Positions 33,440-45,949 are shown, numbered from the stretch's first letter. The stretch is 64,000 nucleotides of DNA from Micromonospora endolithica (GCF_003626595.1 NZ_RBAK01000003.1:62001-126000); one strand, 5' to 3'. Made by a program: numbers and translations. Notes: generated from the sequence alone by a model not told the origin.

Positions 33440-34418
33440 CTAGCCGACCGGGTCCCGTCCCGGCATCCCTCGCCCCCCGCCCAGGGCGGTGGTCGACTGG
33501 TCCAGCGAGTCGCGTACGGCGACGGCCAGCGAGACCGCCTCGCCGAGACCGACGGGGCGCACCACCCCGGCGGGAAGCGTGTCGGCCCGCCAGCCCGGCC
33601 CGGCCGCGAGCACCAGCAGCGGCCGGCGGGGCGCGGCGAGCAGGGCGGTGAGCTGGGCGGGGTCGGCGGTGGCCCGGGTGTGCGACCAGACCACCACGGC
33701 CGCCGGCCCGACCCGGTTGACCGCCTCGACCAGCGCGGCGGCCGGAACCCGGGCGCCGAGCATCCGGTACGCGACGCCGGCCTCGGCGAGCGCGGCGCCG
33801 AGTGCCTCCAGCGGCAGGCTGTGCTGCTCCTCGTCGGCGCAGGAGAGCAGGATCCGGGCCGGGCCGCTGACGGCCGCGTTCCGGGCCACCACCGCGAGCG
33901 CCTCGGACACGCACCGGGACACCAGGTGCTCGACCTCGATCAGGCCGGCCGTGGCGGCGTGCCGTTCACCGATGCCGGTCAGCACCGGCCGGAGCAGCCC
34001 GTCCCAGGTGGCGACGACGCCGTCCGCGTCAAGGGCGCGGGTGATCGCCGCGCTGATCGCGACGGAGTCCAGGCGCATCGCGGCGCGGGCCAGCCCCCGG
34101 GCCGCCGGCCCGGCCCGGCCCACCGGGATCGTCGATCCGCCGCCGTCCCGCCTACCGGTGATCCGTGCCCGCTCCCGCCCGGTGTGCAGCGGTACGGCGT
34201 CCGGTGCCTGCCGCGCCCAGCGGGCGGCCTCGGCCGGGGTGACCCCCTCGGCGGTGAGCCGGCGCATGATCTCCAGGCGGGCCAGATCGGCCGGCGTGTA
34301 ACGCCGGTGGTGCCCGGGGACGTGCTCGCTGGGCCCCAGACCGTAGCGTTGGTGCCAGGTGCGCAGCGTGGTGACGGCAACTCCGAGCCGCCGGGCGACG
34401 GCTCCGGCGCTCAGCGCC

Positions 34419-34429
<11 letters not shown>
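33440..34429 (-). CDS. litR: MerR family regulator with B12-binding domain (LitR/CarH-like)
   Basis: 329 aa. N-terminal MerR helix-turn-helix (AGAVARRLGVAVTTLRTWHQRYGL, then the wing HRRYTPADLARLEIM). Residues about 150-200 form the helical cap with EVEH (the Glu-His pair of CarH), and 210-320 the Rossmann-like cobalamin domain with ADEEQHSLPLEALG (candidate lower-ligand His) and RMLGARVPAAAL. The conserved Trp of CarH that stacks over adenosylcobalamin appears replaced by His (IGERH). In Streptomyces LitR controls light-induced carotenoid and photolyase genes, exactly the neighbours here. GTG at 34429 overlaps idi by 11 nt, so it is co-transcribed. Confidence 0.83.
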
Positions 34430-37701
<3,272 letters not shown>

Positions 37702-37713
37702 GTGGGCGAGCGT

Positions 37714-37751
37714 ACCCTAGGGTTACGAGTTGCGTCGATTGGTGCGTCGAT
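37714..37751. promoter_or_regulatory. crtE/crtB divergent control region
   Basis: A perfect palindrome ACCCTAGGGT (37714-37723) and a direct repeat GCGTCGAT at 37732-37739 and 37744-37751 (12-bp phase) fill the short gap between the divergent carotenoid genes. Likely contacts of the co-encoded MerR regulator or a light-responsive sigma factor, but neither site matches a consensus I can quote. Confidence 0.4.
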
Positions 37752-37766
37752 AACTGAGGAGGGCCG

Positions 37767-38678
37767 GTGGACACCGATCTCACCGCTGCCTATGACCGCT
37801 GCCGCGAGCTGCACAGACGTCATGGCCGCACCTACTATCTCGCCACCCGGCTGCTGCCCGCATGGAAACGGCGGCATGTTCACGCGTTGTACGGCTTCAC
37901 CCGCTACGCCGACGAGATCGTGGACCGGACCGAGGAGCTGCCGCCCGCCGAACGGGCAGCCCGGCTCGACGACTGGGGCGGCCGGTTCATCGCCGGCCTG
38001 CACGGGGAGCCGGTGGACGACCCGCTGCTGCCGGCCGTCCTGCACACGATCGCCATCTTCGATCTCGACCGGGACGACTTTGCGTCGTTTCTCAAGAGCA
38101 TGGCGATGGACCTGACCGTCACCTCGTACCGCAGCTACGACCACCTGCTCGACTACATGGAGGGCTCGGCCGCGGTCATCGGCACCATGATGCTGCCCAT
38201 CCTGGGCAGCTCCGCGCCGGCCGCCGCCCGGGAACCGGCCCGCCAGCTCGGGTTCGCCTTCCAGCTCACCAACTTCATCCGGGACGTCGCCGAGGACCTC
38301 GACCGCGGCCGGACGTACCTGCCGGACGAGGACATGGAGCGGTTCGGCGTCACCCGCGAGGAACTGGAGGGGGCCCGCGCCGCGGGCCGCACCACCGAGG
38401 GAATCCGCGAACTGATCCGGTACGAGGTGACCCGTGCCCAGGCCCACTACCTGGCCGCCGCTCCCGGCATCACCCTGCTCGCCCCCGCCTCGCAGGCCTG
38501 CATGCGCACCGCGTACGCCCTCTACGGCGGGATCCTCGACGAGGTGGCCGCCCAGGACTTCGACGTGTTCACCAGGCGGGCCCTCGTGCCGCAGCGGAGA
38601 CGGCTGTCGGTGGCCGCCCGCGCCCTGCTCACCCCCACCGGAACCCCGGTCGTGGTGCCCGGTCCCCCGATGCCGTGA
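37767..38678 (+). CDS. crtB: phytoene synthase
   Basis: 303 aa. Head-to-head prenyl synthase: YGFTRYADEIVD (first Asp-rich motif), RSYDHLLDYMEGSAAVIG and QLTNFIRDVAEDLDRGRTYLP (second motif). It condenses two GGPP to phytoene. GTG at 37767 follows GAGGAGGG. Overlaps the photolyase gene by 4 nt, so both are one transcript divergent from crtE. Confidence 0.95.
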   Translation: MDTDLTAAYDRCRELHRRHGRTYYLATRLLPAWKRRHVHALYGFTRYADEIVDRTEELPPAERAARLDDWGGRFIAGLHGEPVDDPLLPAVLHTIAIFDLDRDDFASFLKSMAMDLTVTSYRSYDHLLDYMEGSAAVIGTMMLPILGSSAPAAAREPARQLGFAFQLTNFIRDVAEDLDRGRTYLPDEDMERFGVTREELEGARAAGRTTEGIRELIRYEVTRAQAHYLAAAPGITLLAPASQACMRTAYALYGGILDEVAAQDFDVFTRRALVPQRRRLSVAARALLTPTGTPVVVPGPPMP

Positions 38679-39997
38679 GTACCCGTACCGCGATCGTGCT
38701 GCTCACCCGCGACCTGCGGGTGCACGACCACCCGGCGCTGGCGACGACCTGCGCCGCCTTCGACCGGGTGGTCCCGCTCTACGTGCTCGACCCGACGCTG
38801 GCGGACCGCTCGCCGAACCGCACCCGGTTCCTGCACCAGAGCCTCGCGGCGTTGCGGGAGGCACTGCGCGGTCTCGGCGGCGATCTCGTCGTCCGGCACG
38901 GCGACCCGGTCGCCGAGACCCTCCGGGTGGCCCGTGAGGTGGGTGCCGAGGGTGTGGCGCTCTCCGCCGACGTCAGCCGGTACGCCAGCCGCCGGGAGCG
39001 GCGGCTGCGCGCCGAGTGCGAGCGGCAGCGGCTCGCGGTGAAGACCTTCCCCGGCCTGACCGTGGTGGACCCGGGTGACCTGCGGCCCGGCGGCGGCGAC
39101 CACTACCGGGTGTTCAGCCCGTACCACCGGGCGTGGTCCGGGCGGGCCTGGCGGGAGGAACTGGCCCCGCCGCGCCGGGTCACGCTGCCCGACGGCGTGA
39201 CCGCCGGACCGTTGCCCGATCCGCCACCCGGGGAGTCACCGGACGCCGCCGTGGGTGGGGAGGACGTGGCCCGGCGTCGGTTGAAGCAGTGGCTACCCAC
39301 CCTGCCCGACTACGACGATCTGCACGACGACATGGTCGGCGACGGCACCTCCCGGCTCAGCCCGTACCTGCGCTGGGGCTGCCTGTCACCACTCACGGTG
39401 GCCAACGCCGCCGGGGACCGGGGTTCACCGTTCGTCCGGCAGGTCTGCTGGCGGGACTTCTACTACCAGGTCACCGCCGGCTTCCCGGAGATCTCCACGA
39501 AGGCGTACCGGCGTGGGGCCACCGAGGACTGGCGGTACGACGACGACGCGCTCGACGCCTGGACGCGGGGGCGTACCGGGGTGCCGATCGTGGACGCCGG
39601 CATGCGGCAGATGCGGGCCGAGGGCTGGATGCACAACCGGGCGCGGCTGATCACCGCCGGGTTCCTCACCAAGAGCCTCGGGTTGGACTGGCGGCCCGGC
39701 GTGGCGGTCTTCTTCCGCTGGCTGCTCGACGGGGACGTGGCCAACAATTCCGGCAACTGGCAGTGGGTGGCCGGCACCGGCAACGACAGCCGCCCCTACC
39801 GGGGCTTCAACCCGATCCGGCAGGCCGAGCGGTACGACCCGCACGGCGGGTACGTCCGGCGCTGGGTCCCCGAACTCGCCGGTGTCGACGGCAAGGCGGT
39901 CCACCAGCCGTGGCGGCTCCCCGACGAGCTGCGCCGCACCCTCGACTACCCGCCCCCGCTGACCGCGCCCGGCGCCGAACCCGTCTGGCTGCGCTGA
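38675..39997 (+). CDS. phr: deoxyribodipyrimidine photolyase
   Basis: 440 aa. N-terminal antenna domain (IVLLTRDLRVHDHPAL), C-terminal FAD domain with SRLSPYLRWGCLSP, the Trp electron-transfer segments WRDFYYQV and LDGDVANNSGNWQWVAGTG, and RMRAEGWMHNRAR. It repairs cyclobutane pyrimidine dimers with light. The antenna chromophore cannot be told (MTHF, 8-HDF are options; actinobacteria often use 8-HDF). GTG at 38675 overlaps crtB stop. Placement with carotenoid genes and a LitR-like regulator implies light induction. Ends 24 nt before a doublet repeat. Confidence 0.94.
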   Translation: MSTRTAIVLLTRDLRVHDHPALATTCAAFDRVVPLYVLDPTLADRSPNRTRFLHQSLAALREALRGLGGDLVVRHGDPVAETLRVAREVGAEGVALSADVSRYASRRERRLRAECERQRLAVKTFPGLTVVDPGDLRPGGGDHYRVFSPYHRAWSGRAWREELAPPRRVTLPDGVTAGPLPDPPPGESPDAAVGGEDVARRRLKQWLPTLPDYDDLHDDMVGDGTSRLSPYLRWGCLSPLTVANAAGDRGSPFVRQVCWRDFYYQVTAGFPEISTKAYRRGATEDWRYDDDALDAWTRGRTGVPIVDAGMRQMRAEGWMHNRARLITAGFLTKSLGLDWRPGVAVFFRWLLDGDVANNSGNWQWVAGTGNDSRPYRGFNPIRQAERYDPHGGYVRRWVPELAGVDGKAVHQPWRLPDELRRTLDYPPPLTAPGAEPVWLR

Positions 39998-40021
39998 CTC
40001 TCGCGCTTGGCGGTGGTTCTT

Positions 40022-40076
40022 GTTAAGAAGGGGCCCCTGCTCTACCTGAGGCGTTAAGCGGGGGCCCTTCCTTACA
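40022..40076. repeat. 31-bp doublet repeat, copy 3
   Basis: Units begin at 40022 and 40053 (31-bp period). The element ends about 10 nt before the start codon of the following flavoprotein gene, so it occupies that gene's promoter/leader as well as the phr terminator position. Confidence 0.9.
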
Positions 40077-40085
40077 CTGGGCCGC

Positions 40086-41555
40086 ATGGCGGAGCCGGAG
40101 ATCGTGGACGTGATCGTGGTCGGGCTCGGCGTCGGGGGCGAGGAGGTGGCCGGGCGGCTCGCCGAGGCCGGGCTCACCGTCGTCGGCATCGAGCGGGACC
40201 TGGTCGGTGGCGAGTGCCCGTACTGGGGCTGCATCCCGAGCAAGATGATGATCCGGGCGGCGAACGCGCTCGCCGAGGCCCGCCGCGTCGACGGCCTGGC
40301 CGGGTCGGCGCAGGTCCGGTCGGACTGGGCGCCGGTGGCCAGGCGCATCCGCGAGGAGGCGACCGACACCTGGGACGACCGGGCGGCGGTGGACCGCTTC
40401 ACCGGACGGGGTGGACGGTTCGTCCGGGGCAGCGGTCGCCTCGACGGCCCCGGCCGGGTCCGGGTCGGCGAGCGGGTCTTCCGGGCCCGGTACGGGATCG
40501 TCCTGGGCACCGGCACCCGACCGTCGGTGCCGCCGATCGACGGGCTCGCCGACACCCCGTACTGGACGAACCACCAGGCGATCGAGGTCGAGGAGCTGCC
40601 CGCGTCGCTGCTGGTGCTCGGTGGTGGGGCGATCGGCCTGGAGCTGGCCCAGGTGTTCGCCCGGTTCGGGGTCCGGGTCACCGTGGTCGAGGCCCTGGAC
40701 CGGGTCCTCGCGGTCGAGGAGCCGGAGGCGTCCGAGGTGGCCGCCGCCGCGCTGCGCGCCGACGGGGTGGAGATCCACACCGGGGTCAAGGCGGCCCGGG
40801 TCGACCACGACGGGCGGGACTTCACCGTACGCGGTGCCGGTGGCGAGGAGTTCACCGCCGAGCGGCTGCTGGTGGTGACCGGTCGCCGCGCCCACCTGGA
40901 CGAGCTGGGACTGGACACGGTGGGCATCGACGCGAAACAGCGGTTCCTGCCGGTGGACGACCGGCTGCACGTGGCCGACGGGCTCTGGGCGGTCGGCGAC
41001 GTCACCGGCGAGGGTGCCTTCACCCACATCGCCATGTACCAGGCGGCGATCGTCATCGCCGACATCCTCGACCGCGCCCGGCACGCCTTCGCGAGCCCGG
41101 ACGCCAGCGGCACCGCCAGCGTGGTGGGCGGGGCGATGGGCGCGGCCAGCGCACTTGGCACGAGCGGCTCCAGCGGCTCGGCCGGCACCGTTCCGCGCGC
41201 CGACTACCGGGCGCTGCCCCGGGTCACCTTCACCGACCCGGAGGTCGGCGCGGTCGGGCTCACCGAGCGCCAGGCCCGGGAGCGGGGCATCAACGTGCAG
41301 GTCGGCTTCACCGAGCTGTCCTCGTCGACGCGCGGCTGGATCCACCGCTCCGAGGGGTTCATCAAGGTGGTCGCGGACGCCGACCAGGGCGTCCTGATCG
41401 GTGCCACCTCGGTCGGCCCGGCCGGCGGTGAGGTGCTCTCCGCCCTGGTGGTGGCCGTGCACGCGGCGGTGCCGCTGGCGCAGCTGCGGCACATGATCTA
41501 CGCCTACCCGACCTTCCACCGGGCCATCGGCGACGCCCTGCGCGACCTGAGCTGA
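40086..41555 (+). CDS. FAD-dependent pyridine nucleotide-disulfide oxidoreductase
   Basis: 489 aa. FAD motif VIVVGLGVGGEEVAGRLAE, redox-active disulfide GGECPYWGCIPSK (CxxxxC), NAD motif LLVLGGGAIGLELAQVFARFG, WAVGDVTGEGAFTHIA and the dimerisation domain with the catalytic His-Glu region YAYPTFHRAIGD. Close to mycothione/mercuric/dihydrolipoamide reductases, but the exact substrate cannot be set. Residues about 340-375 are an Ala/Gly/Ser-rich insertion between the NAD and interface domains. ATG at 40086 sits almost directly after the doublet repeat; no clear ribosome site is visible. Confidence 0.88.
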   Translation: MAEPEIVDVIVVGLGVGGEEVAGRLAEAGLTVVGIERDLVGGECPYWGCIPSKMMIRAANALAEARRVDGLAGSAQVRSDWAPVARRIREEATDTWDDRAAVDRFTGRGGRFVRGSGRLDGPGRVRVGERVFRARYGIVLGTGTRPSVPPIDGLADTPYWTNHQAIEVEELPASLLVLGGGAIGLELAQVFARFGVRVTVVEALDRVLAVEEPEASEVAAAALRADGVEIHTGVKAARVDHDGRDFTVRGAGGEEFTAERLLVVTGRRAHLDELGLDTVGIDAKQRFLPVDDRLHVADGLWAVGDVTGEGAFTHIAMYQAAIVIADILDRARHAFASPDASGTASVVGGAMGAASALGTSGSSGSAGTVPRADYRALPRVTFTDPEVGAVGLTERQARERGINVQVGFTELSSSTRGWIHRSEGFIKVVADADQGVLIGATSVGPAGGEVLSALVVAVHAAVPLAQLRHMIYAYPTFHRAIGDALRDLS

Positions 41556-41581
41556 CCGCCGGCGCGGCACCGGTCCCGCGC

Positions 41582-42346
41582 TCAGCCCGTCCCGGCGCCG
41601 TGCCGGCCGGCCCCGGCGGCGAACCGCGCCGCGCCGCCGGCCGCGTCGGCGGCCAGCGAACCCATCCCGTACGCCAGCTCCGTCGCCAGCGCCTCCGCCT
41701 CGGGCAACCCCGCTCCGGCGAGCACCGCCGCCCGGTCGTTGCGCAGGCAGGTCTGCGGATGCCGGGCGATCTCCGCCGCGAGCCGCTCGGCCGCCGCCCG
41801 CGCCTCACCCGGCGCGACCAGCCGGTTCACCAACCCCATGTCGTACGCCTCGACGGCCGGCACCGCGCGCCCGGTGAGGATCAGGTCCATGGCCCGGCTC
41901 TCGCCGATCAGCCGGGGCAGCCGGACGGTGCCCCCGTCGATCAGCGGCACCCCCCAGCGCCGGCAGAACACCCCGAGCACCGCGTCGGACTCGGCCACCC
42001 GCAGGTCGCACCAGAGGGCCAGTTCCAGCCCGCCGGCCACCGCGTACCCGGAGATCGCCGCGATCACCGGCTTGGCCAGCACCATCCGGGTCGGACCCAT
42101 CGGACCGTCCCCGTCCGGCTCGACGCGGTTTCCGCTCGGGGTGCCGATCGCCTTCAGGTCGGCACCGGCGCAGAACGTCCCCCCGGCACCCCAGAGGACC
42201 GCGACCGCCGCGTCCGGATCCGACTCGAAGGCCCGGAACGCGTCGGCGAGCGCGCGGGCCGTCGGACCGTCCACGGCGTTGCGCGCCGCCGGCCGGTCCA
42301 GGATCACCGTGGTCACGCCCGAAGCGCGTTCGACGCGTACGCCCAT
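41582..42346 (-). CDS. enoyl-CoA hydratase/isomerase family protein
   Basis: 254 aa crotonase. Begins MGVRVERASGVTTVILDRPAARNAVDG; oxyanion-hole segments are FCAGADLKAIG and GYAVAGGLELALWCDLRV, and the position equivalent to the second catalytic Glu is in CRRWGVPLIDGGTVRLPRL where Asp/Gly replace it, so it may be an isomerase or hydrolase rather than a hydratase. ATG at 42346. Convergent with the flavoprotein gene. Confidence 0.88.
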   Translation of the reverse strand: MGVRVERASGVTTVILDRPAARNAVDGPTARALADAFRAFESDPDAAVAVLWGAGGTFCAGADLKAIGTPSGNRVEPDGDGPMGPTRMVLAKPVIAAISGYAVAGGLELALWCDLRVAESDAVLGVFCRRWGVPLIDGGTVRLPRLIGESRAMDLILTGRAVPAVEAYDMGLVNRLVAPGEARAAAERLAAEIARHPQTCLRNDRAAVLAGAGLPEAEALATELAYGMGSLAADAAGGAARFAAGAGRHGAGTG

Positions 42347-42492
42347 CGGGACAGCATGCCCGCGACGGTGCCGGCACGCCAGGTCCGGCGCCGGGTCCCC
42401 GGCGGCCGGCGGTAGGTCACGACGATCACCCGATGGTGGTGTCCGTCCCCCGAGGTCGGTTTGGTCCCGCTCATACCGGGAAGTCGGTACCC

Positions 42493-43344
42493 GTGCGAGC
42501 ACTCCTGACGAAGATCGAGCAGGCCTCCGGGCTGGACCGTTTCGGCGACCGGTTGCAGAAGGCCGTCCAGGCGACCCTCCGCCCGCAGCGGGTCCGCGAC
42601 CTGCTGCACGGTGTCTGGCTGGGGCATCCGCTGCACCCGGCGATGGTGCAGGTGCCGGTGGGCGCGTGGGTCAGCACCGCCGTGCTGGACCTGATGCCGG
42701 GCCAGCGTCGGGCGGCCACCACGCTCTGCGCCCTGGGCACGGTCAGCGCCGTTCCGGCGGCGGTCGCCGGCCTCAACGACTGGGCCGCGCTCTCCCGCGA
42801 CCAGCGCCGGGTCGGCCTGGTGCACGCCGCCTCCAACTCCGTCGGTCTGGCGTTCTACGCCGGGTCGGTGGCGGCACGCCTGAACGGACGGCACAACCTC
42901 GGCCGCACGCTCGGCTGGCTCGGGCTGACCGCGGCCGGCGCCGGTGCGTACCTCGGCGGGCACCTGGCGTACAAGCAGGGCGCGCAGGTCAGCCAGAGCA
43001 CCTCCGACCTGCACCTGATCAGCGACGGCTGGCACTCGGTGGCGGACCTGGCCGCGCTGCCGGAACGCAAACTGATCACCCGGGAGATCGACGAGGTGTC
43101 GGTGATCCTCTACCGGCACGGCGACGACGTCACCGTCATGCTCGAACGCTGCCCGCACCAGAGCGGCCCGCTCGGCGAGGGCGAGGTCCAGCGGATCGAC
43201 GGTCACGACTGCGTGGTCTGTCCGTGGCACGGCAGCGCGTTCCGCCTGAACGGCGGCGAGGTGGTGCACGGGCCCGCGGCGAACGACCAGCAGATCCTGC
43301 CCACCCGGGTCGTGGACGGCGTGCTGGAGGCCCGCCTCCCCTGA
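42493..43344 (+). CDS. Rieske iron-sulfur protein with DUF2231 membrane domain
   Basis: 283 aa. Residues about 35-165 are a DUF2231-like membrane domain (LLHGVWLGHPLHPAMVQVPVGAW and three further hydrophobic helices). Residues 180-280 form a Rieske domain with ligands in CPHQSG and CPWHGSAF, followed by the loop RLNGGEVVHGPA. It should be a membrane-tethered [2Fe-2S] electron carrier; partner oxygenase or reductase not present nearby. GTG at 42493 is my choice; in-frame upstream starts (for example 42433) would add residues without family support. Confidence 0.87.
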   Translation: MRALLTKIEQASGLDRFGDRLQKAVQATLRPQRVRDLLHGVWLGHPLHPAMVQVPVGAWVSTAVLDLMPGQRRAATTLCALGTVSAVPAAVAGLNDWAALSRDQRRVGLVHAASNSVGLAFYAGSVAARLNGRHNLGRTLGWLGLTAAGAGAYLGGHLAYKQGAQVSQSTSDLHLISDGWHSVADLAALPERKLITREIDEVSVILYRHGDDVTVMLERCPHQSGPLGEGEVQRIDGHDCVVCPWHGSAFRLNGGEVVHGPAANDQQILPTRVVDGVLEARLP

Positions 43345-43399
43345 CCGGCTCGTCCGGTCCCGGCCGGCCCTCGTCCCGCGCGGGCATCCGTCACGGTGA

Positions 43400-44524
43400 T
43401 CAGCCGCGCCGGTGCCGACCCCCTGACACGTCGTGGCCGCCGTCGCCGGAGCCAACTCGTGCCGTGCCGGGGCGGCGGCGCAGACCCAGCACCGCGCCGA
43501 TCTGCGCACCGACGATGCTCGACACGGCGAGGACCGCCGAGATGGCGAGCGGACGGTTCACCCGGTCGGGATCGCCCGGGTGGGCCGCGCCCACCGTCAT
43601 CACCGGACCGCCGTCCTCGGACGACCGGCCGGTGGACGTGCCCGAGTCCTTGTCCGGCGTCTCGGCGGCCGGCGGCGCGGGGGTCGCCGGCTGCGGGGTG
43701 CCCACCTCCGGGGCGGGTGCGGGCCGGGCCGGGGCGGGCTTCGCCGGGCGTTCGGCGGCGGGTCCCCCGGGGCGGGCCACCACCCGGCCGGTGGCGTGCG
43801 GCCGGACCCCGTGGTCGTCCGCGTCGGCGGGCAACCGGAGCAGCTGTCCCGGGTGGATCCGGTCCGGGTCGGCGATCCGGTTCAGGTCGGCCAGCTCCCG
43901 GTAGTCACCGAACCGGTCCAGGTAACGCTCGGCGACCGCGCCCAGGTGGTCGCCCTTCGCCACCCGGTAGACGGGTGCGGCGGCACCGGGTGCGCCGGCC
44001 TGGGCGGCCTGCGCGCTCTGCCCGGCCTGAGCGAGCGGAGCGGCGTACGCGGTGTGCGGCCCGACGGTGGTCGCGTGGGTGACCGTGACCGGAGCGGGCA
44101 GGGCGTACGGTCCGGCGGCGAGGGTCGTGGCGCTCGCCGCCGCCGGGCTGGCCACCACGATCAACGCGACCGAACCGACCAGGGCTGCGGCGGCCCGCTG
44201 CTGGCGGCTCATCCCGGGCAGCCGGGGCGCCGGCCGGCGCAGCGCCTGGGCGACCAACTCGACCAGCACGGACAGGCTGAACGTGGCCCAGCCGAACCAG
44301 CCGGCCACGGCCAGTGCCCGCAGGAACAGCCGGCCGTCGTCCCGGCTGGTCAGCGTCTCGCCCACCTCGGCGAGCGTCGGCAGGTGGTCGGGCAGCGGGT
44401 TGCCGGCGAGGGTGAGCAAAGCCACCGGCGCGCCGACCAGCACCACACACAGCACGACGAGGGCGCCAAGTCCGGTGAGGACCCGACCGGCCCGCCGTAC
44501 GACGGAACCACCCGATGCGGTCAT
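43400..44524 (-). CDS. LysM-domain membrane protein of the Tad locus
   Basis: 374 aa. Two or three hydrophobic helices in residues 10-130 (VLTGLGALVVLCVVLVGAPVA and ALAVAGWFGWATFSLSVLVEL, plus VALIVVASPAAASA), then a LysM domain at about 185-235 (YRVAKGDHLGAVAERYL ... LADLNRIADPDRIHPGQLLRLP), a long Pro/Ala linker and a final hydrophobic helix with GLRRRPG tail. LysM binds peptidoglycan, so it could anchor the pilus machine in the wall. Last gene of the Tad operon, 14 nt after the pseudopilin gene. BTAD-type regulators with similar N-termini exist, but no such domain is seen. Confidence 0.82.
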   Translation of the reverse strand: MTASGGSVVRRAGRVLTGLGALVVLCVVLVGAPVALLTLAGNPLPDHLPTLAEVGETLTSRDDGRLFLRALAVAGWFGWATFSLSVLVELVAQALRRPAPRLPGMSRQQRAAAALVGSVALIVVASPAAASATTLAAGPYALPAPVTVTHATTVGPHTAYAAPLAQAGQSAQAAQAGAPGAAAPVYRVAKGDHLGAVAERYLDRFGDYRELADLNRIADPDRIHPGQLLRLPADADDHGVRPHATGRVVARPGGPAAERPAKPAPARPAPAPEVGTPQPATPAPPAAETPDKDSGTSTGRSSEDGGPVMTVGAAHPGDPDRVNRPLAISAVLAVSSIVGAQIGAVLGLRRRPGTARVGSGDGGHDVSGGRHRRG

Positions 44525-44538
44525 GGCTGCCTTCCTTC

Positions 44539-44976
44539 CTACGTTGCCGGGGTGAGGGCGCGCGCGGTGGCCCGGCCGGAGACGGTGACCGTCTTGTCGA
44601 AGCCGACCAGGCCGAGCATCGATCGCTGATAGGTCACGGTGACGTCGACCTGGACCAGGGTCTCGCCGTCGACCACCGGGAAGGTGACCGTGTGCCCGGC
44701 GACGCCGGCGGCGCGCAGGTACGCGGCGACGGCCTGCCGGGCCCGGGGCTGGTGGATCCGTTTCGGTCCACCCCCGATCGCGCTGGCCAGGTCGATCGAC
44801 TGGCCACCGGCCCGGGCCGCCTCGGCGGCGAGGTTCTCGGCGCGTTGCAGCGTCCGCAACTGCCCGGCCCCGTCGAAGGCGAGCGCGATGATGGTCAGGA
44901 CACCGACCATGGCCACCGCGAGGAATGCGCTGACCCGGCCGTCGTCGCGGGCTCCGGCCCGCCGGCGGCCGGTCAT
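44539..44976 (-). CDS. TadE/TadG-like pseudopilin
   Basis: 145 aa. Short basic leader RDDGRVSAFLAVAMVGVLTIIALAFDGAGQLRTLQRAENLAAEAARA: one N-terminal hydrophobic helix after a charged segment and then a helix, as in TadG-like and Rv3654c-like small secreted proteins. ATG at 44976 overlaps the preceding gene's stop (ATGA). Third of three consecutive pseudopilin genes; probable minor pilus component. Confidence 0.78.
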   Translation of the reverse strand: MTGRRRAGARDDGRVSAFLAVAMVGVLTIIALAFDGAGQLRTLQRAENLAAEAARAGGQSIDLASAIGGGPKRIHQPRARQAVAAYLRAAGVAGHTVTFPVVDGETLVQVDVTVTYQRSMLGLVGFDKTVTVSGRATARALTPAT

Positions 44977-45440
44977 CCCCGGCTCCGGTAGCGGTCCAGC
45001 GGCGACGTGAAGCTCGCCGACACCTCGTTCGTCAGCGTCATCCCGGGCAGCGCGGTGAGCTTCATGTCCTGGAAGGAGACGGTGCAGGCGATCCGGACGG
45101 TGACCGAGGCGTCCTGACCGACCGGGCTGCGGAACGCGGCGTCGAAGCTGGTCGGCCTTCCGGCGACCGTACCGCCGTAGCTGAGCCGGGGCGTACCGAC
45201 GCAGTTGAGGCCCTGCCAGTCGAGTTGCTTGTCGGCCGCGGCGCGGGCCTCTTTCCGTGCGGTGGCCGCGTCGCGGGAGATCGACGCGGCGCGGGCCGCG
45301 TCGTGCGCGGCGGTGTCGAGTGCCTCGGCGGCGACGGCCGAGCGACCGGCGACACCGGCCAGCACGATCAGCGCGATGAAGGCCGGCGCGAGGATCGCCA
45401 CCTCGATGGAGACCGCGCCCCGGTCGCCGGTGGTTCTCAT
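44973..45440 (-). CDS. TadE-like pseudopilin
   Basis: 155 aa. RTTGDRGAVSIEVAILAPAFIALIVLAGVAG is the TadE-like prepilin segment (Gly before a Glu at position 5-6 of the hydrophobic stretch), followed by a helix and a beta-rich C-terminal domain with two Cys (NCVGT, IACTV). ATG at 45440 overlaps the previous stop. Processed by the prepilin peptidase and likely a minor pilin or assembly initiator. Confidence 0.82.
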   Translation of the reverse strand: MRTTGDRGAVSIEVAILAPAFIALIVLAGVAGRSAVAAEALDTAAHDAARAASISRDAATARKEARAAADKQLDWQGLNCVGTPRLSYGGTVAGRPTSFDAAFRSPVGQDASVTVRIACTVSFQDMKLTALPGMTLTNEVSASFTSPLDRYRSRG

Positions 45441-45949
45441 GGCGTGGTCCACCGTTCCCTCGGCCCGTGCGCGGTCTGCCGCACCGCGAAGTCGACGCCC
45501 GGGACGACCGACAGGGAGCGGCCGGTGACCGTGCAGGTCACGTCCTCATCGGTGACCGCGCAGGTCGGTCCGGCGTTCTTCCAGCCGACCAGCCAGCCAC
45601 CGGCCGCGGTGAGGAACTCGGACGCCCGGGCCGTTCCCGCGCCGGCCGGCGCGTCGTACACGCGTTGCGCGTTGACCGCGCTCTGCGCCGCGTTCAGCGC
45701 GGTGGACCGGGCCACGAACACGGCGGCGACCTGGATCGAGGCGAAGAGCAGCAGCAGGATCGCCGGCATCGTCACCGCCAGTTCGACCGGGTTGGCGCCC
45801 CGGTCCGCGCCGACGCGCAGCCGCCGCCCGGCGGCGGGAAGCAGCCGCCCTCCGGCCAGCCGCCGCAGGGCGTCCGGGAGAGGGCGGTCCGGGCGCGCGG
45901 GTCGGCCGGCGGCCGGGATCAGGCGTGGCCACCAGGTGTGCCGGAGCAC
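45437..45949 (-). CDS. TadE-like pseudopilin (start uncertain)
   Basis: The conserved part is DRGANPVELAVTMPAILLLLFASIQVAAVFVARSTALNAAQ, a TadE-type prepilin segment, then a soluble domain with a Cys pair (TCAVT, VTCTV). The frame is open back to a GTG at 46054, 3 nt after the pilin gene. No start has a ribosome-binding site; the GTG at 45949 gives 170 aa but lies within a hairpin arm, the GTG at 46054 gives 205 aa with an Arg-rich leader. Part of the Tad operon. Confidence 0.7.
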   Translation of the reverse strand: MLRHTWWPRLIPAAGRPARPDRPLPDALRRLAGGRLLPAAGRRLRVGADRGANPVELAVTMPAILLLLFASIQVAAVFVARSTALNAAQSAVNAQRVYDAPAGAGTARASEFLTAAGGWLVGWKNAGPTCAVTDEDVTCTVTGRSLSVVPGVDFAVRQTAHGPRERWTTP

